DNA of 64,000 nt from Flavobacteriales bacterium (GCA_016705955.1 JADJKO010000004.1:248001-312000), one strand, 5' to 3'; numbered from the stretch's first letter, positions 17,737 to 27,985 are shown. Notes: generated from the letters alone by a model not told the origin. Numbers and translations are program-made.

Positions 17737-20025
17737 ATGATCCTCATTCGCTCCATTTTACCGCTTGCTGTTGCGCTGCTCACGGTTCCCGCATACAGCC
17801 AGCTCGAACTCCACTTCGATCCCAACATCCCGGTGCAGTACCAAGGGAACACCTTGGATCTGGCCTGGGCCGGCGGCTTGAACTTCGTCCAAGTGGGCCA
17901 AGTGGACCTGAACGGCGACGGCCTGAAGGATCTCTTCCTCTTCGACAAGTCATACATCTCCGGCAACAAACCGGTGATCCTGCTGCGCACCGCGGGCACG
18001 GGCACCGCGGCGTACCGGGTGACGCGCGACTACGATGCGATCCCGCCCTTCGATCAGTTGCACGATTGGGCGCTCTTGCGCGATTACGACTGCGATGGCA
18101 AGGAGGACATCTTCACGTATTCACAAGCGGGCTTCTCGGTCTTCAAGAACATCAGCGATGCCAGCGGTCCGGCCTTCCAGATGATCAAGTACCGGGTGAA
18201 CTCGAACTACGTGGCGCCCTCCGGAGCCGGGAGCATCGCGAACCTCTTCATCTCCCAAGTGGATGTGCCCGGCATCGCGGATGTCGACAACGACGGCGAT
18301 CTGGACATCCTCACCTTCAGCCTGCTGGGCAGCTATGTGGAATACCACAAGAACCTGAGCATGGAGACCTACGGCACCTGCGACAGCCTGCTCTACGAGG
18401 TGCGCAACAAGTGCTGGGGCTATTTCGCGGAGAACTTCAGCAACAACTCCGTCACGCTGAATGTGCCCTGCCAGTTCAACGTGCCCAACCCGGAGATCGG
18501 CCTGGACGGCGATGCGAACGGCGATGGATCACGCGACCTCGAGGACACGGACCCCGAGCGCGCACACGCGGGCAGTACCGTAACGCCCTTGGACCTGAAC
18601 GGTGATGGCGTGATGGACATGCTCCTCGGCGACATCTCCTTCAACAACCTGGTAGGCCTGCACAACGGCGGCACCGCGTTGAGCGCGATCATAGCGGCAG
18701 AGGATACCCTCTTCCCACCCTACGATACCCCCACCGACCTCGCCGTGTTCCCCGGTTCCTACTACGTGGATGTGGACCAGGACGGGCGTCGCGACCTGAT
18801 CGCAAGCCCCAACGCCAGCAATTTGGCTCAGAACTACCGCAGCATGTGGTACTACCGCAACGAAGGGACCGATGCCGCGCCAGTGTTCGAGTTCCAACAA
18901 CAGAACCTCTTCCAGGACCGCATGCTGGAATTCGGTGAAGGGGCCATGCCCGTGCCCTTTGATGAGAACGGCGACGGGCTGATGGACCTGCTCGTGGCCA
19001 ACCATGGCTACTACCAGAATGGTGGCACCTACCTCGCGAAGATCGCGCTGTTGCGCAATACCGGCACCCTCACCGCACCGGCCTTTTCCATGATCACGGA
19101 CGATTACCTCAACCTCTCCACCAGCGGCATCGGCTTGAGCATGTACCCGGCCTTCGGCGACATCGACAACGATGGTGACAAGGACCTGTACATCGGCGAT
19201 CTGCAAGGGCGACTGCACTTCTACCGCAACAACGCCACAGGTCCCGTGGCGCAATTCCAACTGATCCAAGCCAACATCCTGGACAGCGAAGGCGCCATGA
19301 TCGACGTGGGGCAGTTCGCCACGCCCATCTTCACCGACCTCGATATGGATGGCAAGCTCGACCTGGTGATCGGGGAACGCAACGGCAACCTGAACTACTA
19401 CCGCAACACCGGCACGGTGAGCGCGCCCGTATGGTCCTTGGTGAACGAGAACCTCGGCGAGGTGAACACCGTGGAATACTGGAACGTCACCGGTCACTCG
19501 GTGCCGTTCATGTTCCGGAATGACCAGAACGAACGCGAGATGCTGCTCGGTTCGGAATCCGGCTGGATCTTCCATTACGGCGATATCGAAGGCAACATCG
19601 ATGGCGCATGGACCCTGCTCGACAGCACCTTCATGGACATCCACGATGGGGCGCGCACAGGACTCTGTCTCTACGACTACACCGGCGACGGCGAACTGGA
19701 CATGGTCGTCGGGAATTTCCGGGGCGGCCTCTCCTTTTGGCGCAGCGATGTGATCAGTACCGTGGTGCCGGTGGGGCCGCTACAAAGCACCTTCAGCATG
19801 ATGCCGAACCCGGTGCGTGATCGCGTGGAACTGTTGGCGGGACCCGATACCCCTGCGAAGAGCGAATGGGTCTTCCGCAACACCATCGGACAAGTGGTGC
19901 TGCGCGAACCGGTGCGTGGTGCGCGCACGGTGGTGGAACTCGACGGCTTGCCCGAAGGCGTATATCTGGTAAGGATGGAAGGTGGTGCGACATCGGGCAC
20001 GCAACGGCTGGCGGTGGTGCGGTGA
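17737..20025 (+). CDS. Secreted FG-GAP/VCBS repeat protein with T9SS type A sorting domain
   Basis: 762 residues. Signal peptide MILIRSILPLAVALLTVPAYS. At least eight FG-GAP/VCBS-type calcium-binding loops are visible, such as DLNGDGLKDLFLFD, DVDNDGDLDILTF, DLNGDGVMDMLLGD, DIDNDGDKDLYIGD, DLDMDGKLDLVIGE and DYTGDGELDMVVGN. They imply a beta-propeller of integrin-alpha type. The C-terminal domain starts at FSMMPNPVRDRVEL and ends GVYLVRMEGG...LAVVR, a type A T9SS signal. It is probably a surface or secreted adhesin-like protein. The ATG at 17737 is chosen because it opens the signal peptide. It is divergent from secDF. Confidence 0.88.
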   Translation: MILIRSILPLAVALLTVPAYSQLELHFDPNIPVQYQGNTLDLAWAGGLNFVQVGQVDLNGDGLKDLFLFDKSYISGNKPVILLRTAGTGTAAYRVTRDYDAIPPFDQLHDWALLRDYDCDGKEDIFTYSQAGFSVFKNISDASGPAFQMIKYRVNSNYVAPSGAGSIANLFISQVDVPGIADVDNDGDLDILTFSLLGSYVEYHKNLSMETYGTCDSLLYEVRNKCWGYFAENFSNNSVTLNVPCQFNVPNPEIGLDGDANGDGSRDLEDTDPERAHAGSTVTPLDLNGDGVMDMLLGDISFNNLVGLHNGGTALSAIIAAEDTLFPPYDTPTDLAVFPGSYYVDVDQDGRRDLIASPNASNLAQNYRSMWYYRNEGTDAAPVFEFQQQNLFQDRMLEFGEGAMPVPFDENGDGLMDLLVANHGYYQNGGTYLAKIALLRNTGTLTAPAFSMITDDYLNLSTSGIGLSMYPAFGDIDNDGDKDLYIGDLQGRLHFYRNNATGPVAQFQLIQANILDSEGAMIDVGQFATPIFTDLDMDGKLDLVIGERNGNLNYYRNTGTVSAPVWSLVNENLGEVNTVEYWNVTGHSVPFMFRNDQNEREMLLGSESGWIFHYGDIEGNIDGAWTLLDSTFMDIHDGARTGLCLYDYTGDGELDMVVGNFRGGLSFWRSDVISTVVPVGPLQSTFSMMPNPVRDRVELLAGPDTPAKSEWVFRNTIGQVVLREPVRGARTVVELDGLPEGVYLVRMEGGATSGTQRLAVVR

Positions 20026-20086
20026 GGAGGCCCCATCGCCGGGGTTGATCCAGCCGGACCGGTCGGACGCGCCGCGAACTCTTCCT

Positions 20087-20486
20087 GACGACTCGCATTC
20101 GGGCCGACGCATGGCACGTGAGCGTTGCGGGATGTCGCAAACGACGCTTCGCATGGCGCGAACACCGTTCGAGTTTGTGCGATCGTCGCTCGACCCGGAA
20201 CAATTGACGCTTGACCTCGTGCGATCGCATCTCCACTTCGCGCAAACGCCGCTCGAGTCGGGACCGATCGCCGCGCGAGTTGGTGCGAACGACGCTTGAG
20301 TTGGTGCGATCAGCGCTCGAGTTGGTGCGAACGACGCTTGAGTTGGTGCAACAGCGGTTCAACTTCGTGCGATCGACGCTCGAGTTGGTGCGATCGATGC
20401 TTGACCTGGAACAGACGCGGCACGAGTTGGAGCAAAGGGGGCACAACCCGGAGCAAACGGTGCTGGGGTTGGAGCAAGGAGCGCTT
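20087..20486. repeat. 21-bp minisatellite, 19 units, heptad-encoding
   Basis: Nineteen consecutive units start at 20087, 20108, 20129 and so on to 20466. All are 21 bp except the unit at 20255, which is 22 bp. The common core is GAGTTGGTGCGAACGACG followed by CTT. Because 21 is a multiple of three, plus-strand frames give heptapeptides such as LELVRTT and LELVRSA with hydrophobic residues at a and d spacing. The 22-bp unit shifts the plus frame in mid-array. No convincing start, stop or flanking domain makes this a gene. It begins about 60 bp after the FG-GAP gene and runs into dispersed repeats at 20497. Confidence 0.8.
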
Positions 20487-20496
20487 GAGTTAAGAG

Positions 20497-20686
20497 CCTC
20501 ACCCCCGGCCCCTCTCCCAAGGAGAGGGGAGAAATGCGCCTCTTCTCGGCCCTCTTCCCCGGGTCAGGCCCGGGGCAGGCTGGAGAGGGGGTTGCTTCGC
20601 TTCGCTCGCAATGACGCCGTGCTGTAACAGAAATGCGGAATGGGTGGACGGGGTGGACGGGGTTGCTTCGCTGCGCGCGCAATGAT
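20497..20686. repeat. Mosaic of short dispersed palindromic repeats
   Basis: Adjacent pieces: an inverted repeat, CCCCTCTCC AAGG-type with GGAGAGGGG (20497-20531); CCCCGGGTCAGGCCCGGGG (about 20557-20576), a palindrome; and two copies of GTTGCTTCGC...GCGCAATGA (20591-20615 and 20662-20686). Sequences of these types recur in intergenic DNA of many unrelated bacteria (from general knowledge). The interval 20026-20875 has no supported gene; apart from this mosaic and the minisatellite, I see nothing else in it. Confidence 0.65.
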
Positions 20687-20875
20687 GGAGAGGCTACACG
20701 CGGCAGGCGGGACGACGCTACACGCTTGTACCGCTGCTTCGTTAAAAGGTACCGTTGCTTGGATCGGGGGGCTTGGATACAATGATCAGCATGGGGATCG
20801 CGTTGTTAAGGCAGACCGCGTTCAGCGTGAGTGGTAACCCCAGGAACGGAACGCGGATAACGAAAACGAAGTGTC

Positions 20876-21565
20876 ATGAACCAGTTCCAAGAAAACAGGC
20901 TTTCGATGTTCTATGTGGTGCAACGCACGATGGACGAGAACAATACGATCTGGGTGGGTACGGCCGCGATCGTAGCGGCGAAGACCGCGTTCGATGGGAA
21001 GATCAAGTCGTTGGAGGATGTGCTGGAGATCCAGTTGCGTGATATCCGGGGTCACGCCAAGGATAAGGTGAACGCGGAGGAGGCGATGATCGAACTGACG
21101 TTGGATGTGGCGGGCAAGGTGATGTCGTACGCCGTGGCGAGCAACAACGAGGCGCTGGCCGAGGCGATGAACATCAGTCCTTCCGAGCTACGCCGGTACC
21201 GCGATAGCGTGGTGGCCCAGCGCTGCCAGGGTGTGCATGATGCCGCGAATGCGGAGTTGGCCAACCTGGTGGGCTACGATGTGGATGCCGCGAAGTTGAC
21301 GGCGTTGCAAGCGTTGATCGATGCGTACCTCGCGCAGAACACGGCGCCGCGGGTGGCGCTCACGGAGCGGAAGAACGCGACGGCGGAGATGGCGCTGCTG
21401 GTGGAGGACACGTTGGACCTGCTGCACCGACGGATGGACCCGCTGATGCAGGGGTACGCGATCACGGAACCGATCTTCTTCCGGTTGTACACCGATGCGC
21501 GGATCGTGGTGGATCTGCGGGGCGGGCCGGAGCCTGCGCCGGAACCACCGCCCCCGACGCCGTAG
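20876..21565 (+). CDS. Hypothetical alpha-helical protein with Pro-rich tail
   Basis: 229 residues, function not recognised. No signal peptide or membrane segment. The body looks helical and Ala-rich (NEALAEAMNISPSELRRYRD, AANAELANLVGYDVDAAKLT), with a pattern of two similar four-helix-like halves. The C-terminus GGPEPAPEPPPPTP is a proline tail. I have a general impression that similar proteins starting NxFQENRLxMF occur in other Bacteroidota, but assign no role. The ATG at 20876 (MNQFQENRLSMFYVV) is chosen; no clear ribosome-binding site is seen. It is isolated between repeat-rich intervals. A two-level hairpin follows 33 bp after the stop. Confidence 0.7.
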   Translation: MNQFQENRLSMFYVVQRTMDENNTIWVGTAAIVAAKTAFDGKIKSLEDVLEIQLRDIRGHAKDKVNAEEAMIELTLDVAGKVMSYAVASNNEALAEAMNISPSELRRYRDSVVAQRCQGVHDAANAELANLVGYDVDAAKLTALQALIDAYLAQNTAPRVALTERKNATAEMALLVEDTLDLLHRRMDPLMQGYAITEPIFFRLYTDARIVVDLRGGPEPAPEPPPPTP

Positions 21566-21598
21566 GGTTGGCACAAGGCCACGTGACACCACAAACGA

Positions 21599-21657
21599 AC
21601 AACACCGCCCCGGTCTCCCGGTTCGTAGACCGGGATGACAAGCCGGGGCGGTGTTGT
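21599..21657. other. Two-level (Y-shaped) palindrome after the hypothetical gene
   Basis: Outer 15-bp perfect stem ACAACACCGCCCCGG / CCGGGGCGGTGTTGT, enclosing an inner stem CCCGGT/ACCGGG. No T-tract follows. It may act as a terminator or mRNA-stabilising structure, or be a copy of a palindromic interspersed element. Confidence 0.6.
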
Positions 21658-21716
21658 CCGGTAGTTCCGGATCCGGAACCATCTTTCCTGCGGTTCACGT
21701 GCCGAGTGAACAGGAC

Positions 21717-21819
21717 GAAGTTCATCGCCACACCTGATGAATGACCACGAACACCACTTCTGCTTCGCGCCGCAAGGTCCGCTCCTTGGCCACGCGCAAA
21801 AGCAGCACACGGAGCGAGA
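21717..21819 (-). repeat. Dispersed element copy 1, encodes a short conserved C-terminal peptide
   Basis: 103 bp alignable without gaps to 28308-28410 (about 90% identity by eye). Read on the minus strand, an open stretch from about 21867 to the stop at 21722 ends in KERTLRREAEVVFVVIHQVW plus R and TGA. The other copy ends in the same peptide with one change (E to D) and the same stop. No start codon or complete protein is visible. Confidence 0.7.
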
Positions 21820-21870
21820 CCCTTCGGAGGTATTTCTCAAGGGTGTCGATCAGCGAAGACCCTACGCCGG

Positions 21871-22309
21871 TCTAATGTGGTTTGCCGTGGAATGAATGTG
21901 ACCCAAGCCGAACAGTTTGTGACCCAACGCAATCCACAAATGGTTGGGAGCAGACCACATTCATTTTGGAGCAGAATGGGTGCCGTCAAGGGGCGGAAGG
22001 GTGCTCTCGCAAGCTCAGGTCATGGGGATCGAGGGCCATTGCCTGCACTTGGGATGGCCGGTTTGAACAACCGGCTCGGGCTGGATCAAGGATGCGGGAT
22101 GAGCCCCGCCGATGGCGAACGACCACAAGCCGTTGGTTGCGGTGTGCCTGAACCGGATAGCGATCAAGAATGCAGGTGTGCAGGTAACCGATCCTTCCGA
22201 TCCCGCACCTGTGAAAAATACGGGGGTGGAGGGTGTGAAAAAGACGTGGGTCCCGGATCGGGTAAGCGAATAGCCTTGTGCTACCCTTTTGCACCCAAAA
22301 CCCAACCCC
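21871..22309. other. Gene-poor interval before the beta-helix gene
   Basis: No supported gene. It holds two direct copies of TGTGACCCAA (21897-21906 and 21918-21927) spaced exactly 21 bp, a GGAGCAGA pair (about 21948 and 21971) and a 7-bp hairpin GCCGGTT/AACCGGC (22057-22075). TAGCCTTG at 22271 is a one-mismatch -7 element, 32 bp before the next start. The open frames across it have no protein-like composition. Confidence 0.5.
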
Positions 22310-25300
22310 ATGAGAACCGGACCTTCCTTCCTCAGAGCCGTACTTGTTGCGCTGTGCATTGCGCCGTTGAACCCTTGGAGTACCGGAATAGGAGTACTCA
22401 TCAACTTTACCCAAGCTCAAACTGCCTGGATCGTGGGCAATGAATGGGCGCGCATGGATCCACCTTCAGGAGGCATCGCCTTCACCCCACTGCCTAGTCA
22501 TCCCAATGTTCCGAACACCTATCAAGGGAATCCAGTGAAGTTCTCTTCCTTCATCCAGATCGACCCTGATGGCTACCCATTGTTCTTCATTGTTGATGGA
22601 AGCGTTTACGACTCGGAAGGGTACTTGATCGCACCAGCACTTGACTTCAATGCCACCTTGGACGGTCAGTACCGAACGAATGGCCTGTTGTATGAAGGCC
22701 GGGGTGAGCTTATTGCATACCCGGTACCAGAGCGTTGTGGTCTTTGGTAGATTTTCCATCAACGTCACTTCCCACTTGCTAGCCAAGTTCCCTATCATCA
22801 ACTAGATTTTGGCTTACTGGACATGACCGTTCCCAATCCGAATTTCAACGATGGACGCAAAGGTCTTTTGTGTGATCTTGAGGACGTATTGGAGCGTGAT
22901 ATCACCCCAACAAGCAATTCCGCTGACGCGTTCAACCTGGGGTATGGGAATATCCCTGATAACTTCTACATCCAGCCCGGCGCGGAGAATGGCGAGTTGC
23001 AACTTGAGCTGATCCACAATGAGGCAACGGATCGCACCATTCTGCTTGCCCTGAGCGGATTTACCTTGTCCTATTTCGAGGTGCTTTCAGGCTCCGTCGA
23101 ATACTTGGGCAGTCATTTGATCTTTGAGACATGGAATCTTAGGAACAGAGCGAAAGGAGAGATCGAGGCTCAAAATGCATCCACTTCGATCCGCGTCGCG
23201 ATGAGCATCCCTACACAGACATTCGAGTCAGGTGTTGACTACATTCAGAGCATAATGCATTTTTGGATACTAGATCTGGCTGAACCGGGTATACCGATCG
23301 TGGAGGAGACGCACGAGGTGCTTGTTGATCGCGCTCCTCTTTCACCCTTTCCCTTGAATGCGCAAGGTGATCCGGTATGGTACCCGTTCATAGGTGGGGT
23401 CGAATTCTCACCGAGCGGAGACCGTACATACATGCTGAATTCGTACGCCTCTACCAGCGGTCCCAATGGTGTAACGAACTATCTGAGTTATTGGGACTGG
23501 TCCGACCAGAGCATTCATTTTGTTGACGGGACGGATCAATTGCCATTTGTTGATTCCAAAATGGAACTTGCAACAGGTCCCGATGGAACTGGTCAAGCAT
23601 TGTACGTTTCTGGGACGACTGCTCAGGGTGATCATTTCCTAGGTGCCCTCGTCGGTCCGGATGATCCGCAGACCGCCAGTTGGCTTCCGACGGCGGTGGA
23701 GCTATCGGGTGTGTCACTCTGCGAAGACCGGTCACTTGCACAACTCTACCCGGAATTCGACCGCTACAATCTCTTGCCCAAGCAGAATGCTGGCGATCAG
23801 ACCAGCGCCATGTTAAATGGTGACGCCTGCTGCACTGTGGTCAACGCCATGTTGAGCTACGGTGATCAGATCATCGGCGCGGGCAATGCCACGTGGACCA
23901 CCACCGACAACCCGTTCAGGGATCACCCTATTATCCGTGTCTCAAGCGAACTGCGCTTTGAGAGTGGGGCGTTCATTACTGCACACGACCTTGAATTCCG
24001 CTTTGGTCCGAACGCGGTGCTCACGATCGAAGAAGGTGCCCAGTTCAATTGTTTCGACTGCACATTCATCAACACCTGTCCAGAAACGATGTGGAAAGGC
24101 ATCCGTGTGGAAGGCGACCGTTATGACCCGATGCAGGATGATACCCACCAAGGTCAGTTGCGCTTGTTCCAGTCCACGGTGGCTGGGGCGCGGACCGGCG
24201 TTTGGTGCGCGCGCGAGGTGGCACCGGGAGTCGCCCATCCAAGCTACGGCGGCGGTGCTGTGCGAGCGTACGACTGTACGTTCCGGAATTGCATCGTAGG
24301 GGCGCGCGTGGAAGGATACCACCGGTTCGATGCGCAGGACGTGGAATTGCCCAATATCAGCTACTTCACCGATTGTGTCTTCGAGACGACCGATACCTGG
24401 ACCACGGACAACTCCCCCAACGCCCAATTGTACCTTCGGGATGTAAGTGGCATCGCCGTGGAACGCAGCACCTTCCGGAATACAGCACAGGACCTCTTCG
24501 ATCTGCAACAAAGAGGTTACGGCATCTTCTCGCTTGATGCCGGGTTCCGCTGTTCGGGCTTTAGTGAATATTCGACTTCTTCCTTTGCGGGACTCACAGC
24601 TGGCGTGGTCGCCTCGGTACCGGATCCTGCGAAGACCTACATTGTGGATGGCATGGGCTTCTTTGACAACGAGCAGGGCGTGGTGGACTTTGGCAGCACC
24701 GATGCCCGCATCACCAACAACCAGTTCGTGCTGCGCGGTAGTGCTACCGAAAGTTCCACCGCCAGCGTGGGCATCCAACTCTTCCAGAGCGAACGCTACA
24801 CCATAGAGCGCAATACCTTCACGGACCAAGGGGGCAACGTGCCCAGTGTGGGCATCTGGTTCAGTGGACCTGCCTTCGAGGCGAACCGGATCTACGACAA
24901 CGACTTCAAGGACATGAACATCGGTACGCTAGTGGAGGGTAGGCACCGCGCCGATAATGGTGTACCGCAGACTGATCCAGGCTTGCAACTGCTTTGTGGT
25001 GACCACGAAGGCAATGCGGCGGACCAGTTCATTCTGCAAGAGGGGTACCTGCAGTATTTCCAAGGCCAACCGGTGAACGGTAACGTAACCGCGAACAACA
25101 TCTTCCGTAGCCAAGTGGACTGTTCTTCCGAAGGCGCCGGGCCGAGCTACCACATCGGCTTTTGGGCATGGAGTGACTACGGAATGGATGCCAGGTACCA
25201 CTACTATGACAATGCTAGCAGCCCTGGTATGCGACCCGATTGCATTGAGGATGGCAACGGCGATCCAATCTCCTTCATCGGGGATTGGTTCTATGATCTA

Positions 25301-26485
25301 CAGGATGTAGCCGTTGCTGATCCATTTGACAGAGAAGTTCATTGCTCTGGTGGAGTCCTTGACCAGATCGAAGGCCCCGGTATCGGTGGCGTGGTGGAAT
25401 TGGCCGAACTCTACCGGCTGCGGCAGGGTGAGTTGCTTAGCGCCGTTGGACAGTACTTCGGCACGATCGATCGCAAGCGGACGGGTGATGTCGTGGCCAT
25501 GATCGATCACCAGCCCTGGCACCCGAGCCATTTGCTGCGTGATACCCTTTTTTCAAATTACCCCTTGAGCGATTCGGTGATGATCGCAGCCATTGTAAGG
25601 GAGCAGCCCATGGACCCTTGGCACCTTACGCAAGTGCTCATCAACAACAGTCCACTGAGTCCTTGGGTGTGGAAGATGATCATCAAGACCGAAGCACTGC
25701 CACCCTATTTCTATGCGTTGCTGCGACAGTACCGGCAGGGTGCTAGCGCCAAGCAACTGCTCGAACAGGAGATCGTGTTGCGCCAGGAGCAAAAGACGCA
25801 AGCCCAACACCTCTTGCTGAATGCCTGGATCACCGATAGCACGAAAGTAGACCGACAGGATTCTTTGATCACCATTTTCGAGGTCGACTCCTTGGGTGAT
25901 GGACTGCGCGGGCTTTATCTGACCTACCTGCATCGTGGCGAGTACACCGAAGCAGCGGCCTTGGAGGCGGATCTGGATGCCGCATGGACCACGGAGGCAT
26001 TGACCATTTGGGGGCGCCTCCGCGAAAGCGTGACGGGCAACTGGGAGGAGGCCACAACCTCGGACCGGGATGAATTGCTTTATATGGCCTATGACCACGC
26101 GCCCTCGGCCGGTGCATTGTCCTGGGCTACGCTCCTGTACCTGAACGAGCTGGATAGCCTGCCTGTGCCGGAGGTGCCCGGTTTCCTCAAGAACCTATGG
26201 GCACGCAGGGGCTATCGTGAGAATGACATCAGCGGGAATGCGGTCCTCGGGGTGCTACCGAACCCTGCCAACGACCGCGTCGCTTTCACCTACCCCAACG
26301 GGATGGAGTACGGGCTACTGGAGATCCACGATCCCCAAGGCCGTTTGGTAAGGAGCCTAGCCCTCAATGGCCGCAAAGGCTTGGTGGAAAGCAGCATTGC
26401 GGGCTTACGCGATGGTCTTTACACCGTGCGCCTGCTGTTGGATGGGACCAATGTGGCAAACACGAAACTGACAGTGGTCAGATGA
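22310..26485 (+). CDS. Large secreted beta-helix protein with T9SS type A sorting domain, two compensating frameshifts
   Basis: About 1390 residues. Signal peptide from the ATG at 22310 (MRTGPSFLRAVLVALC). The first part reads to a stop at 22750, and the same frame resumes and runs to 26485. The true protein between them is in the +1 frame (SVVVFGRFSINVTSHLLAKF), then returns at YHQLDFGLLDMTVPNPNF. This fits one extra base near 22727-22735 and one missing C in the CCC at about 22786. An early part with propeller-like YLSYWDWSD strands precedes a parallel beta-helix region (about 24.0-25.0 kb; ITNNQF, YTIERNTFTDQG, FEANRIYDNDF). A helical stretch and a type A domain (VLPNPANDRVAF...KLTVVR) follow. 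The stop overlaps the next start (ATGA). Confidence 0.8.
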
Positions 26486-27984
26486 TATTGAAGCGGTCGA
26501 TCATCGGGGTCGCCTTGGCCGGGAGCATAGGTGCTCTCGGCCAAGGTGGCTTCATCGTCCACTTTGATGACTTACAGGATGGTCGCAGTGGCCGTTCGGT
26601 ATCTGTCCGGGAAGTTCCCTCAGGATTTCTGGTCTTCTGTTCCCAGTTCTCGCAACAGTTTCCAACAAAGTCGCATATCTACGTTCGACGGATCGACCCA
26701 CAGGGGGTACACGAAGGGGAGCATGAGTTCATAGTCGGACTGGATCGGGGGTTCGATATTGGCTACATCGATGCGGTAGCTTCCAATGCTTCTGGGTTAG
26801 TTACTGCGGTTGTCGATGAGGGCCGGGACTTCGCAAGTCGGAAGAGGCTGTATCGATTTGATCAGTTCGGCGACACATTGGAAACCCGTTTGATCATGAC
26901 CTTCCCTGTCGAGGATTCCATTTCGCAAGCGATTCGACAAGTGAGGCCAGTGTCAATCGGCTATGCCTTCTGTGGGTTCTATGATCTTCCACAGCAAAGG
27001 AGCAAGGCGATGCTAGGCGTAATGGATCCGATGGGGGATACACTTTGGGTCAAGCGCTACGGTACCCCGATTGAGGCGCCAGTTGCACTCGGCGTCGCAG
27101 AATACACCGACGGAGGTTTCCTCTTAACCGGCTATGGTACCCCGCCGGGCAATTTCAACATGAGCTTTTTGATCCGTACCGATGCTAGTGGCAACGAGAT
27201 CTGGCGTAGGAACTATGGGAACAATGCTTCGGTTGGCGGCGCTGTACGTATTGCTGCCGATGGTGGCATCATCACGTGGAGCGAATACCGCGATCCCACA
27301 TGGCCCAATTGGTATTGGCAGCAAATGATGCTCACCAAATGGAACGCAACGGGCAATGTCGTTTGGCAGAAAAGATCGCACTACAACAACTATGTGAACA
27401 CGTACGACTTCGAAATACTTCCCGACGGGTCCATGATCGCAACGGGAACTGCCTTGTTGGAAGCCGTGCTTGCGAAATTTTCCCCCACTGGGGATAGCCT
27501 CTGGTCACGGTCCTTTACGCCCACGCATGGTGGTTCCTATCTCTACGATGTGCAACCCACGAGCGATGGTGGTTTCGTTGCCACAGGCGAGACATTCAAG
27601 TACGACCCCATCGACACCCAATTCCAGACCAATCAGATCATCTGGGTGGTAAAGACCGATAGCCTTGGCTGCGTGGTGCCCGGTTGCCAGAACGTGGGGG
27701 TGCACGAGTATGCGCTGGACCTGAACGAGCACCTGTCGGTGTGGCCAAACCCGGTAAACGATCGGATCAACCTCACCTTCACGCCTCCACCCGAGTTCAC
27801 GGCCACGGGCAAGCTGCGGGTGGTGCTCTTGGATGCCACGGGCAAGCAGGTGCTGGAGGCATCCTTCGCTCCGAGCACAGAGCAGTTCAACTTATCGGCT
27901 GTGGGTCTTGCACCCGGCGTCTATCATCTTCACCTCAGCGATGCGAAGAAGTGGTTGGCGGGAAGAACTATCGTAAAGGAATGA
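26482..27984 (+). CDS. Secreted propeller-like protein with T9SS type A sorting domain
   Basis: 500 residues. Signal peptide MILKRSIIGVALAGSIGALG. The middle has repeated blades of the form GGFLLTGYG..., DGSMIATGTALLEAVLAKF, DGGFVATGETF and KTDSLGCVVPGC. These are typical of secreted Bacteroidota proteins often annotated as delta-60 or Kelch-like. The C-terminal domain begins LSVWPNPVNDRINL and ends GVYHLHLSDAKKWLAGRTIV. It is translationally coupled to the beta-helix gene (ATG within the upstream TGA overlap), so the two are probably made together. A strong terminator follows at once. Confidence 0.85.
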   Translation: MILKRSIIGVALAGSIGALGQGGFIVHFDDLQDGRSGRSVSVREVPSGFLVFCSQFSQQFPTKSHIYVRRIDPQGVHEGEHEFIVGLDRGFDIGYIDAVASNASGLVTAVVDEGRDFASRKRLYRFDQFGDTLETRLIMTFPVEDSISQAIRQVRPVSIGYAFCGFYDLPQQRSKAMLGVMDPMGDTLWVKRYGTPIEAPVALGVAEYTDGGFLLTGYGTPPGNFNMSFLIRTDASGNEIWRRNYGNNASVGGAVRIAADGGIITWSEYRDPTWPNWYWQQMMLTKWNATGNVVWQKRSHYNNYVNTYDFEILPDGSMIATGTALLEAVLAKFSPTGDSLWSRSFTPTHGGSYLYDVQPTSDGGFVATGETFKYDPIDTQFQTNQIIWVVKTDSLGCVVPGCQNVGVHEYALDLNEHLSVWPNPVNDRINLTFTPPPEFTATGKLRVVLLDATGKQVLEASFAPSTEQFNLSAVGLAPGVYHLHLSDAKKWLAGRTIVKE

Positions 27985-27985
27985 A

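Noticed and set aside
20211..20627. Heptad-rich frame as a protein-coding gene
   Set aside because: The start lies inside the array, and the end runs through palindromic repeats to a chance stop; no supported N- or C-terminal domain.
21877..22443. 188-codon plus-strand frame before the beta-helix gene
   Set aside because: Cys, Arg and Gly-rich composition without domains; it overlaps the real signal peptide of the next gene in another frame.
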